44,220 nucleotides of DNA from Isotricha intestinalis (taxonomy: Eukaryota > Ciliophora > Litostomatea > Vestibuliferida > Isotrichidae): positions 1-44,220 of the forward strand of contig JAJJLU010003628.1 in the NCBI GenBank assembly GCA_023807065.1, read 5' to 3'. The position numbers were made by a program, and so were the translations under genes. Each line of letters starts with the position of its first letter. Position 1 is the stretch's first letter. Shown here piece by piece: positions 10,460-21,125 of the stretch. The notes beneath the pieces are model-generated. The model did not search any database. It was not told the origin of the DNA and saw only the letters and a program-made list of their open reading frames with translations.

Positions 10460-11290
10460 AATTATATTTGGATTGTAAAGATGAATTTCAAGATTTTAAT
10501 CCAAAAAATGGAATAATAGGTTTAAATTTTTATGATTCAATGCTCAAACACATTCCCCATTTTTTAATTTTTTTATGAAAGATTATGTATTTTGAGTATT
10601 GAATGTAATGGTAATAATAATAAAAATGGAAATATTATTTTTGTTGGAAATCTTCTTAAATTTCAATCTAAAAAATATAATAAAGAAAATTTAAAATGGA
10701 TTAAAAGTGATATTTATTGGTATTTTATTGATTGGTATATTTTTTATTTTATTTTAGAGAAAAATAGTAATGATAAAAATAATGTTTTAAATTTTAATTA
10801 TTATGTTAATAACTTTAATAATTATTTAGAAATTAGTTCATGCCATTTAGTTAATATAAATAGATTATTAGAAATAAATGAAGAAAATTTAATTTTTATT
10901 CTTGTAAATTATCAAATAATATTGAAAAATTACCTTCCTTTATTTTATTCTTAGAGAATTAACTTTTTTTTAGATTATAAAGATTTATTTAAAAAAGAAT
11001 TCTGAATATTATTTTTTAGAATTTTTTTTGATAGAAGAGAAGATTGTTGTATTTTAGGAAAAACTTCTTAATAAATATTATATTATTTTTGATATGATAT
11101 AAAAAAGATAGGATTTTATATTGATTATAATAAGAAAATTTATTTAGTTTAAATAATAATTGTTATTTTTATGATTATTATTATAATATTATGAATTTCC
11201 TTTTCAAAAAATATTCAGAAAAAGAAGAGTAAATGAAATTGAAGATTATTTGAATATCTCCTTCAATTAATGAATAAAAGTACAATTGAA
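10460..11290 (+). pseudogene. Eroded protein-coding relic with one long open remnant
   Basis: The plus strand reads DCKDEFQDFNPKNGIIGLNF and FYDSMLKHIPHFLIFL, then breaks in a T run near 10560-10570. It resumes in another frame as FYERLCILSIECNGNNNKNG and stays open to the TAG at 10952-10954. The remnant 10568-10954 has no ATG before conserved-looking sequence, so it is not a separate gene. Downstream, frame-broken pieces such as DYKDLFKKEF, FFRIFFDRREDCCILGKTS and KIFRKRRVNEIEDYLNISFN continue to about 11290. A one-base shift plus several stops suggest a dead gene. The family is not recognised. The remainder to 11505 shows nothing. Confidence 0.42.
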
Positions 11291-11505
11291 AATTTTTGTT
11301 TATATTTTAAATAGACTTTATATATAAATAATATTTAGGCAAAAAAAAAATTATTTATTAAAAATCTTTTTTTCTTTTTCAAAAGAAAAAAATATTGACA
11401 AAAATCATGGAATGGGGATAACATTTGTTCATTTAATATTATCTCTTTTTGTTTTGAATTCTATGTATAAATATAATAATTTATGTTAAAAATTTGTTAT
11501 GGATT

Positions 11506-14187
11506 TTATATCTCAGAATGTATAGAATTTTCTATTGTTTTTTCGATGGATTTATTTATTGTTTTTAGACTAGGAATACCTTTTATTATTGTTTTGAATA
11601 TTATTTTTTTGTTTATTAATTTTTTTTTTAAATTATTGAAGTTATTTGATTCTTGAATTTGCATTTTTAATTTGTTTATTAAAGGAACATTTTTTTCTAT
11701 TCTTAAAGGAACTTTAATTTTTTTTTTATTTAATTCAATAAAAATAGGTTTTTTATTTCTTGAAGAGAAAGGTAAAATAGATGCAATAGAATTTTGAGAA
11801 TTTGAATTATTTAAAGTTTTATCATTAAAAGAAACTTCATTAGTATTATTATCATTATTTTTTTTAATGGATATTGAATTAATTGAATTATTATTAATAC
11901 TAGTTGAAATAGGAGGAAGAAAATATTTTTTTGGTTTTTTTATTCTTATTTTACAAAAAATTCTATTTTTTTCATATATTCTATTTAAATTAGTGGATTT
12001 TATACTTGTATCTAAATTTAGATTTGAAATATCTTTTGAATAATCTTTTCCAGTTGATAAAGAATTATTCTTATCATTCTTATTTGATATTGTTTTAATA
12101 GGGAACACTAATGTTTTTTTTTTATTATAAAAATGAATTTCTTCATCATCTAATTTCTTTTCTTTTAAAAATGAATTTTCCCTCTGCAACTTTTTATTAT
12201 TTTCATTCTCTATTTTGGGTCCGTAACTTTTCAAATCATTTAATAAATCATTATTATAATCTTTATAATTTCCTGTGTTTTTTACATTTTTATATAGAAT
12301 TTTTAATTCATCAGGTGAAAGTGAATATGAAGAAGTGTTTTTTCTTGTTGGACTTAATAAAAATTTTTCTTGTTCAAACAAATATTCACTATGTTTTCTC
12401 GTAATTTCTTTTTCTATTTCATTAAAATGAGAATTATAAACATTAACCAATCTTTCAATTATATATTGAATTTTATTCTTTGCAGATTCTTTTAAAGAAT
12501 TTTTTAATTTATATATATCTTTACAAGCTTCTATATAATTTTTAAATGGAAATGAAAATAATTTTACATCTTTAGATACAACAGTTGCAGTAAATATTGA
12601 AGGACATTGATAATATAATTCATAATCTCCAAATATATCTCTTTGACATGTATATATTAAATATTTTCTTTTTTTATTTAATGATTGATTAATAATTTCG
12701 TTTGAATATATTCTGTTATTTTTCAGTGTAAAATCAATTTTAATATCTTTTTGAATTAAATTATATAATTTATAAATAAGTTCTTTTAATTCAAGAATTG
12801 AAGAATTATTAATTGAAATTTCTAAAATCCCTTCTTTTATTAAATAAAAATTATCTAATTTATCATTTTCTTTAAATAACTCTTCTCCTAAACGATAACT
12901 TTTCATTTTAAATTGAGAATAAATGTTAGATTTAAAATAACTTTTATTAGTTACTCTAAAAAAAAATGCTTTATGGAAATAATTTAATTCTTTTATTCTA
13001 ACATTTTTTAAATTCTCATTTATTAAAGAAGCATAAACTTTTTTATTGATTGCTAATAATAAAATTTTTTGGCTTTCGCATTTTGCTGTTTCATCTCTTA
13101 AAGGTTTTGTATTAATAATTTCAAAATTTCCGAAATAATCACTTTCATTTAAATAATGAACTCTTATATATTTTAATGTTTTTATATTATTTTCTAATGG
13201 GATTAAATTATTCATATAATAATATTCTTTTTCATTCATTAATGAAGAAATATAACTTTTAAATTCATTAAAACTAATTTCACCATTTAAAAATTTATGA
13301 TAATTATAAGTATTATGAGAGTAATTAAATTTACTGTATAATTCCATTAAATTTTGTCCTTCATTGTCATGGCAATCTTTAAATAAATAAATTAAAAATA
13401 TAATATCTAAGAAAAAATCAATATCAGAGAAACTTTTAATATGATATATATCTTTATTTTTTTCAATCATATTTTTTATCAAATAATCATCAATAAATTC
13501 TTTTTCTTTATTATCATCTTCCAAAACAGAATTTTGATTAATATCATATAATTTTTTTTGTCTATATAAATATAATAAATACTCTTCATATGACATTTGT
13601 TCTTCTGAAACTTCAATTTGATAAAGTCCTACATTTCCTCTTAAAATTATATAAATCATTTCTGCTTTTTCTTCAATTGTATATATAATATCATTTTTAT
13701 CATATATTTGAAAAGAAATAAATTGAGATATTAATTCCACTAATTGCTTAGGAGTATAATTTGTATATAAAAAATCTGATTTTAATTTATCTATTATTCT
13801 TGAATATACAAAAAATGAATAAAGTTCTGAAATTTCTTCTTTAGTTCTTTTACTATTTTCTTTATATATTATTTTTAAAATTTTTTGAATCAATTCATCT
13901 TTAAAATATTTGAATTTTGGAAATTCTTTTATAGAAATTAATTCCATTTCTGAATTTAATTTTTTTGGGACAGAGGTGTTTTTTCTAATAAATTTTGAAA
14001 AAACTTTTTTTTGAGTTGAAGTTGGCAATAAATTATGAATTAATGGAATTGCGTCTGTTGTTCTAGATTTTGTGATTTTTTTATTTTTATTAATTTCTGG
14101 TTTTTTTATAGTTTTTTCTTCAATATTTGATTGAGAAGATTCAAAAGATGAATCATTATATTTTTCCTCAAATTTTTCGTTTTTCAT
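11506..14187 (-). CDS. Protein with two cyclic nucleotide-binding (CNB) folds
   Basis: An 893-residue protein without membrane helices. A first CNB fold starts at about 150 (FQIYDKNDIIYTIEEKAEMI, then YIILRGNVGLYQIE) and is split by an insertion of about 150 residues before its second half (about 349-389: DYFGNFEIINTKPLRDETAK). A second fold covers about 426-560 (YRLGEELFKENDKLDNFYLI, then IFGDYELYYQCPSIFTATVV). The phosphate-binding cassette of the first keeps FGxxE and an Arg-x-x-Thr-Ala-like RDETA. The second lacks the Arg (PSIFTAT), so it probably does not bind cNMP in the usual way. The C-terminal 300 residues are low-complexity and basic. The plan matches the large soluble CNB proteins common in ciliates; the ligand and partner are unknown. 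Confidence 0.88.
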   Translation of the reverse strand: MKNEKFEEKYNDSSFESSQSNIEEKTIKKPEINKNKKITKSRTTDAIPLIHNLLPTSTQKKVFSKFIRKNTSVPKKLNSEMELISIKEFPKFKYFKDELIQKILKIIYKENSKRTKEEISELYSFFVYSRIIDKLKSDFLYTNYTPKQLVELISQFISFQIYDKNDIIYTIEEKAEMIYIILRGNVGLYQIEVSEEQMSYEEYLLYLYRQKKLYDINQNSVLEDDNKEKEFIDDYLIKNMIEKNKDIYHIKSFSDIDFFLDIIFLIYLFKDCHDNEGQNLMELYSKFNYSHNTYNYHKFLNGEISFNEFKSYISSLMNEKEYYYMNNLIPLENNIKTLKYIRVHYLNESDYFGNFEIINTKPLRDETAKCESQKILLLAINKKVYASLINENLKNVRIKELNYFHKAFFFRVTNKSYFKSNIYSQFKMKSYRLGEELFKENDKLDNFYLIKEGILEISINNSSILELKELIYKLYNLIQKDIKIDFTLKNNRIYSNEIINQSLNKKRKYLIYTCQRDIFGDYELYYQCPSIFTATVVSKDVKLFSFPFKNYIEACKDIYKLKNSLKESAKNKIQYIIERLVNVYNSHFNEIEKEITRKHSEYLFEQEKFLLSPTRKNTSSYSLSPDELKILYKNVKNTGNYKDYNNDLLNDLKSYGPKIENENNKKLQRENSFLKEKKLDDEEIHFYNKKKTLVFPIKTISNKNDKNNSLSTGKDYSKDISNLNLDTSIKSTNLNRIYEKNRIFCKIRIKKPKKYFLPPISTSINNNSINSISIKKNNDNNTNEVSFNDKTLNNSNSQNSIASILPFSSRNKKPIFIELNKKKIKVPLRIEKNVPLINKLKMQIQESNNFNNLKKKLINKKIIFKTIIKGIPSLKTINKSIEKTIENSIHSEI

Positions 14188-14338
14188 TTTATATTAAAAA
14201 AATATAAGTGAATAAAATCTTTTTATTATTTTTTATTATTTAATTATTAGATTATATTTACTATTTTATCAAATACATAACTTCATTTTAAATCAGAATT
14301 CTGCTGAAATCCTTTAATTAATTTTATTTTTTTTTGAA

Positions 14339-14411
14339 AGGGTATTAACTAGTGGTTATAGTATTTGACTGTAGATAAAGAGGACATCTCTTCAAATTCG
14401 ATATAACCCTT
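14339..14411 (+). tRNA. tRNA-Tyr (GTA)-like sequence, possibly degenerate
   Basis: The 73-base stretch folds as a cloverleaf. The acceptor AGGGTAT pairs with ATAACCCT if one A is bulged. T8 and A9 are in place, and the D stem ACTA/TAGT pairs perfectly around GTGGTTA. The anticodon loop CTGTAGA has T33 and anticodon GTA at 14371-14373, the T loop is TTCAAAT, and TTTTTT follows 5 bases later as a Pol III stop. The anticodon stem has one mismatch (G30-A40), and the T stem (ATCTC/TCGAT) has two mismatches next to the loop, so the conserved G53-C61 pair is missing. No intron follows the anticodon. It is either a diverged functional tRNA or a decaying copy. Confidence 0.45.
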
Positions 14412-15466
14412 TACTTTTTTCATCAAAAATTAATGGGCAAATTAATATTTATAATTGATATCATAATTAATATGAATAAAAAACAAAAAAAAAAAAAATT
14501 GTAAAAACAAAAAAGAAAAACTTTTGAAATTATAAAAAATAACAATAAAAATTGATATAACGAAAAAAATCAAAATATTTTATATATAAAAAAATGTAAA
14601 ATAAAAATGAATGGTTGAAATTAATATTAAATTCTTCAATGACTAATGAAATTATTTGATTTTATAATAAAAAATGAATATTTTGAAAATTGGGATTTAT
14701 AGTTAATAAATGTATAATTAAAAAGAGATGAAATGTAAATTTTAAGATTAATAAAATTTCAAATTAGAATAATCTCTTCTAACGGAGAATTATATTAATG
14801 TTATAATAATAAGAATTATTATATTTTATATTAGGGAATTATTGATTATTTATTTATTTTCAACATATTCATGAAAATTTATATTGGATTATTTCTGAAA
14901 TCAGTAATTATTTAATCTTATTTTTTAGATTTTTATTATTATATTTTGAATTGAAATTACTTTTTATATTTATTTTTGAGAATAAATGAATAATCTAAGC
15001 TTTAATTCATATTAGTTTTTATAGATGAGTAAAAATTTTTTGTTTCATTTAATTATTTATATTATTTTTTGTTGATTAGAAAAAATTAAATTCTAATTTT
15101 TAAAATTTCTCCTTCAGATTTATATCAGAATAAGATTAAAAATTAGATAAATAAAAAAATGAAATTCAATAAAAAATTTAATTAAATCAAAAGAACATAA
15201 ATAAAAAGATTAATGAATATTAATTTTTTTAGTAAGATAAATTATAAAAAAGAATATATTCAAAATTAAATCCTCTTTTATATAATTTTAATGAAACAAT
15301 TAAGAAATTTATAAAATGGTTTAAAAATTAAAAAGAAATTAAAATATTAAATAAATAAATAATGTTAATATTTCATATTTAATAATAAACAATTAAATTA
15401 TAATTAATTGAATTTTAATTTTATAAAAAGAAATAGAACAAAAATTTTATTATTTCAAATATTTTA
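14412..15466. other. Intergenic stretch, nothing recognised
   Basis: About 1 kb of A/T-rich sequence between the tRNA-like element and the phosphodiesterase gene. It starts with the T6 run after the tRNA-like element. No coding frame, clear relic or RNA gene could be supported on either strand. The last 150 bases probably include the phosphodiesterase promoter. Confidence 0.45.
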
Positions 15467-17113
15467 ATGTCATCATTTCAGAAATCAACTTTTCAAACTC
15501 AAAAAAAAAAATCACCTTTCTTAAAATCTAAATATGAGAATGATAAAGAAGAAAAAGTAATTAAAGAAGCAATCACCACAATTTTTGATAAAGTCATATC
15601 AATACTAAATAATGTTTATTCATATTTAAAAATAAATAATATGAAATTAGCCCAAGATATTAATTTTGTAGTTTCAGTTATAAAAACTAAAAAGTTATAT
15701 AAATTTCAAGGTTTAGATGAATCATTTTCATATGATAATAATAATAACTTATCAGAAATTAAAGATATCATTGGTTATTTATCAAAATTTTCAAAGAAAA
15801 AAGAATTTAAAAATACAAGAAAAAATTTCCAAACTTCAAAATTTGAATTAAATGAAGAAATTCATGAGAAATTTAATTTTGCTTTCCAAAATGGATATTA
15901 TTGTGATTATTATGAAATTCCAAGTTATGAAGATTTTAATGATACTGGAGGAATAATTTTTGATGGTTATTATTCAAGCGATGAAGAAGATTATTGCTCA
16001 GATTCTTTTAAAAAAAAAGATTCTATAAAATGAATTATTAAAAAAGATTCAAGAACTTCATTTAAAGAAAAAAAATCTTCTTCAAACTCATTAATAAATA
16101 TAAGTACTTTAAATACAAGTTTAATAAAAGAAAATGATTTATATGATAAATCATTTAATATATTTCAATATTATCCTCAAACAAAAAACAAAAAAAATTT
16201 CATGACTTTATCATATCTTCTTTTAAATAAATTCCATATTTTAAATATAACTTCAGATAAAACATTACATGAATTTTTAGAAGAAGTATTTATAAAATAT
16301 ACATCATCAACTGGAATTTATCACACAGAGCGTCATGCAATAGATGTTCTTCAAACATTATATATTTATACTTTTAAAACAGATGTAATTAAAATTTTAA
16401 AATTAGGTCAAATTGATATTAATTCTCTTGGAATTTCTGCTTTAGTTCATGATCTTTCTCATCCAGGATATTCTAATGATTATTTAATAAAATCAAATAA
16501 TAATTTAGCTTTATTATATAATGATTCTCATGTTTTAGAAAATTTCCATTTATCTCAAACTTTCAATATTTTATTCGATAATAATAAACATTGTAATATA
16601 TTTAAAAATATAAGTAATGAAGATTATAAATTAATGAGAAGAAGAATAATTGAATTAATTCTTGCTACTGATATGAGTAATCATTCTAAAGTAGTTTGTT
16701 TAATAAAAAATATAATATTTGAAAAAAATAAAGATTATAAAAGAGTTTATGATATGGAAGAACAACAAAATATTATGAATTTTCTATTACATACTGCAGA
16801 TATTAGTCATTGTTCTAAGAATTTTGATATAAGTTTTAAATGGACTAATTTATTAAATGAAGAATTTTGGAGAGAAGGAGATGAAGAAAAAGAAAAAAAA
16901 TTACAAATTGGATTTTTATGTGATAGAAATAAAGCTGATACTCCAAGAAGCCAAATTAGCTTTATTAAAGGTATTATTTATCCTACTTTTGAAATTTTAT
17001 ATAAATCTTTTCCTGTGGATGATATTAAATATTATGTAGATAATGTACAAAATAATTTAGAAGAATGGATTAAATTAACTAAAGATAAAAATAATAATGT
17101 AGAAAAAGATTAA
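15467..17113 (+). CDS. Class I 3',5'-cyclic nucleotide phosphodiesterase with an in-frame TGA
   Basis: Hydrolyses cAMP and/or cGMP to the 5' nucleotide. Read as one 548-residue protein, with a TGA at codon 189 (16031-16033) in a Lys/Ser-rich linker. The same frame is open on both sides of it. The catalytic HD domain starts before the Met at 16202: KSFNIFQYYPQ about 20 residues upstream matches the FDIF-like first helix of PDE domains, and there is no ATG between the TGA and 16202. Visible catalytic residues are YHTERHA (His286, His290), VHDLSHPG (His328, Asp329, His332), HTADISH (Asp445) and the purine-selective Gln497 in SQISFIKG. The N-terminal 190 residues are unknown. Substrate preference cannot be told. 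The TGA may be read through, mutated or an error. Confidence 0.88.
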
Positions 17114-17307
17114 TTATCATATTTTAAATTAATCTTTTTATTTTGAGTTATTAAGTCATGGAAAATAAATTGATTTATAAATATAATGAAAATATAATTC
17201 TATATTTTGAAATTAAAAAAAATTATTTTTGATATTTAATTTGCAATATTTTATTAATAATAATAATAACAAAATATGTATAAAAAAAATCCAGAAAAAT
17301 TTATATT

Positions 17308-18697
17308 TTAAATATATTCAACTTCATTATTAATATCATCCCTATTTTCAATATAAAGTTTATATTGATTAGGAATGATAAATTTTATCTTCGACATATT
17401 AACATCAAATAAAGAAATTCTTTTTTCATCACCTGATGTTTCTAATAAATGTTCACTCAATTCTTTTTTTCCTTGAAATTTTGCATAAGTAATATGGCAT
17501 TCTTTATGTTCATTTTTTAATTTTAACCCACTTAATTTATTATAAAAATCAATAATACATAAAGGATGTATAAAATTTATAAAAGCATAACCTAAATTTT
17601 TAGGATTATTTTTACTCATTGGTAAATAAAATAAATCATAATTTCTAAAATGATTTTTATTATCAAATCCCATTGTTGAATCTATTTTTTTAATTAAATC
17701 ATCAACTGAATATTTAATTGGTATATTCATAATTCTAACTGAAGTTCTTTTATCTTTTCCATTTATTATATTATCAATATTAATTAAATATTTTGAATTA
17801 TCTTTAATTTCATTATTTTGATTATTTTTTATTAAATTATTATTATTTGTATAACTTTTTTGAATTCTATTAATTAAATTATTATTTGAATTTTTTGTTG
17901 ATTTTGGAAAAGTAATTTTATTTTGTGTAATATTACCAAAAACAGGAGTAAATAAATTAGAAGGAATTCTACCAATTGGACTCATAATTTCATTCATATT
18001 ATTATATTTTTTAATTGATTGCCAATTACTTTCTGAAAAATTAGAATCTGCTTTTGTAGAAATTGAACCACTTAAAGGTATTGAAAAATTAGGATTAAAA
18101 TTTCCATATATAGTATTATTACTTCTATATAATAATTGATTATTAATATTAATTACTTGATTCATTAAATTATTTTGATAACAACATGTATTATTGTTAT
18201 TTTCTTCTGGTAATGTAATTGTTAAATTTGGCTTTTTTTGAGTAATAATATTATTATTGTGAGAAAAAGATAATTGTTTTAAAAAATTAGGTTTATTCAT
18301 CATTTTATTATTTTGTAATATTAAATTATTTTGTTTGATGTTTAAACCTTCTCTTAATTCATTTATGTTTTTATTTATATTTTCTTTTTCATTTTCTTTT
18401 TTTTTCCAAATAACATTCATAAAAGGATCTGATTCACATTCAATAATATTGGATAAATCTGATTGATTATTTTCTTCAGCTAAATATTTAAGAAAAATTA
18501 TTCTAACTTTTATTTTCATGTATTGTTGTATCAATATCCTTTTTTAAACTAAATAATTTTATTATATTATTTATTTACTCCTCATAATCTTTACTTGCAT
18601 CGAAACTTGTTATATTACTTGATTTTGACTTAGCACTCGGAATTTGATTTTTATTTATTATTGAGGAATTCGATTTTGTATTTTTTAAATCAGCCAT
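17308..18697 (-). CDS. Mei2-like RNA-binding protein
   Basis: Best model: exon 1 18697-18579, exon 2 18548-18508, exon 3 18479-17308, giving about 443 residues. The C-terminal domain (about 298-395) is the Mei2-type RRM (RRM_2): RTSVRIMNIPIKYSVDDL carries RNP2, YDLFYLPMS and NLGYAFINF carry the Mei2 signature and RNP1, and AKFQGKKELSEHL is the usual last helix. Mei2 proteins bind RNA in meiosis and differentiation in fission yeast and plants; the role in protists is not established. The N-terminal 290 residues are Asn-rich and disordered. An alternative start at the Met at 18534 would read through intron 2 sequence as VRIIFLKYLA, which looks less natural than the spliced KDIDTTIHENKTEENNQSD. 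Confidence 0.85.
18480..18507 (-). other. Candidate 28-nt intron 2 of the Mei2-like gene
   Basis: On the minus strand it begins GTTAGA and ends ATTTAG. The frame from exon 2 reaches TAG inside it (AGT TAG), so it must be removed if exon 2 is used. Removal joins AAA A to CT GAA GAA in phase 1 and gives Thr-Glu-Glu. Supported only by frame continuity and splice-site consensus. Confidence 0.6.
18549..18578 (-). other. Candidate 30-nt intron 1 of the Mei2-like gene
   Basis: On the minus strand it begins GTAAAT and ends ATTTAG. Exon 1 opens with ATG GCT GAT TTA in an AAG-ATG context and meets TAA at this border. Removal joins GA to T TTA AAA in phase 2. A later 3' site (AAAAAAG, 40-nt intron) would instead enter the frame of the Met at 18534. 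Confidence 0.6.
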
Positions 18698-18814
18698 CTT
18701 AAAACTATTAATTAATTATTTTTAATAACAATATAATAGAATTAATTACCTTAATGTTTTTTTATCCCTATAAATAAAATAAATCAATTAATTCCCCCTT
18801 AAAAAAAATAAAAA

Positions 18815-19400
18815 AAGATGAAAAACAAATTTAATTTAATAAAATATAAATAATTATATGAAGTATTAGATAATATAAGAGAAGGATTCGAATTATAAAT
18901 TGAGAATATTTATCACCCTAAAATTTTCAAGTTAATAGAATGGTTTTCTTTTAAATATTATTATGTTGTTATAATAATTATAGATATCAAATTCCTAAAC
19001 CAATTTTTAGGGGAGTAAATTTTTATAGATTTATATATAAATTTTCAACAACTTTTAAAATGAAATGAAAAACAAGTAAATCTTGATTATATTAAAATAA
19101 TCCTTTTTATAGAATAAAATATGATATCAATTTGGAACTAAATTTAATCAATATTTATATAATTTTTAATCTTTATTTAATAAATATTATCCTATTGAAT
19201 TATTAAGGAAGTTTTGTTTAAATCACAAGTAGAAAATAATGCTATTCTGAAAATAATTATATTAGTAAATTAATGTTCTAATTATGATGAAGAATTAATA
19301 TTAAATATAAAGAAATAATTAATAATAATACAAATTAATTTATAATATTTATAAGGTTAAATGTCTTTTTAATAGAAATAAACAAAATATATTATCTATT
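18815..19400 (+). pseudogene. Eroded protein-coding relic, family unknown
   Basis: The plus strand contains a protein-like frame interrupted by TAA, TAG and a TGA: LYEVLDNIREGFEL, stop, IENIYHPKIFKLIEWFSFKY, a hydrophobic run, stop, IFIDLYINFQQLLK, stop, NEKQVNLDYIKIILFIE. Later VENNAILKIIILVN and CSNYDEELILNIKK follow in a shifted frame. Most stops are TAA at places where Gln would fit. The part REGFEL-x-IENIYHPKIFKLIEW looks like a conserved folded domain, but I cannot name it. No ATG-led intact gene is present. The last 300 bases before the MFS gene are plain A/T-rich sequence that likely holds its promoter. Confidence 0.42.
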
Positions 19401-19730
19401 TCAGGAAAAAAAGATAGTTAATATAGATGATATAAAAAATATAGTTTTAATTCTTTTATTTTTTCTTTTTAGATGTTTTTTTCAGATAAAGTTTAAGTGC
19501 TATCCCTTATTTTTTATAATAGTTTTTTTTATTATATATATTTTCAATTGTATTTGAAATTAAAATATTCTAAAACATTAATTAGAATAAATATTCTAAA
19601 ACTTCATAAAAACAAAGAATTTATTTAAAATTAAAAAAAAAAAATATAAAACATTTAATAATTAAAAAATCCAAAACTAAATTTTTGAATAATTGAATAA
19701 TAAATGACATCATTTAAATTATAAAATATT

Positions 19731-21125
19731 ATGAGTAGGGAAAAAGAAGAACTAGATTCTGTAACATCACCATCATCTAAAGTAGAAACAATGGAAAGAG
19801 AAAATGACATTTCTCAAAGAACTTTTTTTCCAATAAGTAGAAAAGTTCGGTGGTTTATATTTTCAATCGAATTATGTTGTTTAGCAAATTTTGACCAAGG
19901 AGCAATTTCAGCATCAACAACAGAAATAAAAAATTATTTTAAAATGACAGACAGAGAATTAGGGTCTTTTGGAGGAATTGGATTTTTAGGAACAACATTA
20001 GGAGGAATTTTTTCTCTTTCTATAATAAATAAATTTAATAGAAAATATACTATAATGTCTTTATTATGTACAAATATTATTTCTCTTTTTATTCCTACTA
20101 TTATTACTTCTAAAATTTTACTTATGTTTTGTAGAATTTTATCTGGTTTTTCTCAAAGTTTTAATTCAATTTATTTACCTGTTTGGGTTGATCAATTTGG
20201 AATTTATAATAAAAAATCTATTATGATGAGTTTAATAAGTTTACCTTCTGCTTTAGGTTATTTATTAGGATATATTTTTGCTGTTTTAACTTCTTGGAAA
20301 AATACTTTTCATCTTTGTATTATTATTAATATTTCTTTATTTATTTGCTTTTTCCTTTCTGATAATTTATATTTTTCAAAAACTTTGGTTTCTAAAAAGA
20401 AAAATGATTTAAATAATACTAATTCTTTTAATAATGAGTTTGATAATATTTCATTGTTTGAAGATATCTCTGGAGAAAATTCAACTTTTGGAAATGAATC
20501 ATTAATAAGTCAAGGAAAACAATGTTTTAAATCTAAATTATTTAGAATGTCAAATTTGTCATTAATAACATTATTACTAATATTAAGTGGATTTCAATTT
20601 TGGATAAATGACTATTTAGAAAATACAGTAAAAATAATAGATAAAAAAGAAAGATTATTATATTTTTTAGTAATACTTTTAATAAATATTATAGGAGCTC
20701 CTATATCAGGAGGTCAAATAATGCAAAGAATTGGAGGATATGAATCAATAAATGGTATTTTATTTCCTTTTTATAGTTGTATTATTTCTTTAATCTCATC
20801 AAATTTATTATTATTTACAACATATAAATATTTCGTAGCAATGTTAATTGGAATATATTTATTTACAGGATGTATGATGATTGCAAGTTTAAATGGCATA
20901 ATAGTTAGTAGTATTCCTAAAGAATATACTGGTTCTGCTAGTGCAATTAGTAATTTATCATATAATATAATTGGAAGATTAAATGGTCCTAATGTTTATG
21001 GTTTATTAAGAAGCTTTTGTGGAAAAGATTCAAGAATTCCAATGGTATTTTTATTAGACATTAAATTTATAACTTTATTTTGTTTATCTAAGTGTATTAA
21101 ATATAGGAAAGAATCACTATCTTAG
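19731..21125 (+). CDS. Major facilitator superfamily transporter
   Basis: A 464-residue polytopic membrane protein with about 11-12 predicted helices, in two groups separated by a polar Asn/Ser-rich loop at about 220-270. The N-terminal half has MFS hallmarks: a first helix with NFDQGAIS, an outward helix with ELGSFGGIGFLGTTLGGIFS, the loop NKFNRKYTI that corresponds to motif A (usually GxLaDrxGrr), and RILSGFSQSFNSIYLPVWVD in helices 4-5. This pattern is closest to spinster-like and similar organic-solute MFS carriers, but the substrate cannot be inferred. The first 35 residues are acidic and cytosolic. It is the only gene in the window ending in TAG. It converges on the CAP gene with 78 bases between them. 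Confidence 0.85.
   Translation: MSREKEELDSVTSPSSKVETMERENDISQRTFFPISRKVRWFIFSIELCCLANFDQGAISASTTEIKNYFKMTDRELGSFGGIGFLGTTLGGIFSLSIINKFNRKYTIMSLLCTNIISLFIPTIITSKILLMFCRILSGFSQSFNSIYLPVWVDQFGIYNKKSIMMSLISLPSALGYLLGYIFAVLTSWKNTFHLCIIINISLFICFFLSDNLYFSKTLVSKKKNDLNNTNSFNNEFDNISLFEDISGENSTFGNESLISQGKQCFKSKLFRMSNLSLITLLLILSGFQFWINDYLENTVKIIDKKERLLYFLVILLINIIGAPISGGQIMQRIGGYESINGILFPFYSCIISLISSNLLLFTTYKYFVAMLIGIYLFTGCMMIASLNGIIVSSIPKEYTGSASAISNLSYNIIGRLNGPNVYGLLRSFCGKDSRIPMVFLLDIKFITLFCLSKCIKYRKESLS

Noticed and set aside
10592..10954. A 120-residue gene starting with TTG at 10592
   Set aside because: There is no ATG, the frame extends a few codons upstream to a stop, and it joins protein-like sequence by a frameshift, so it is part of a relic.
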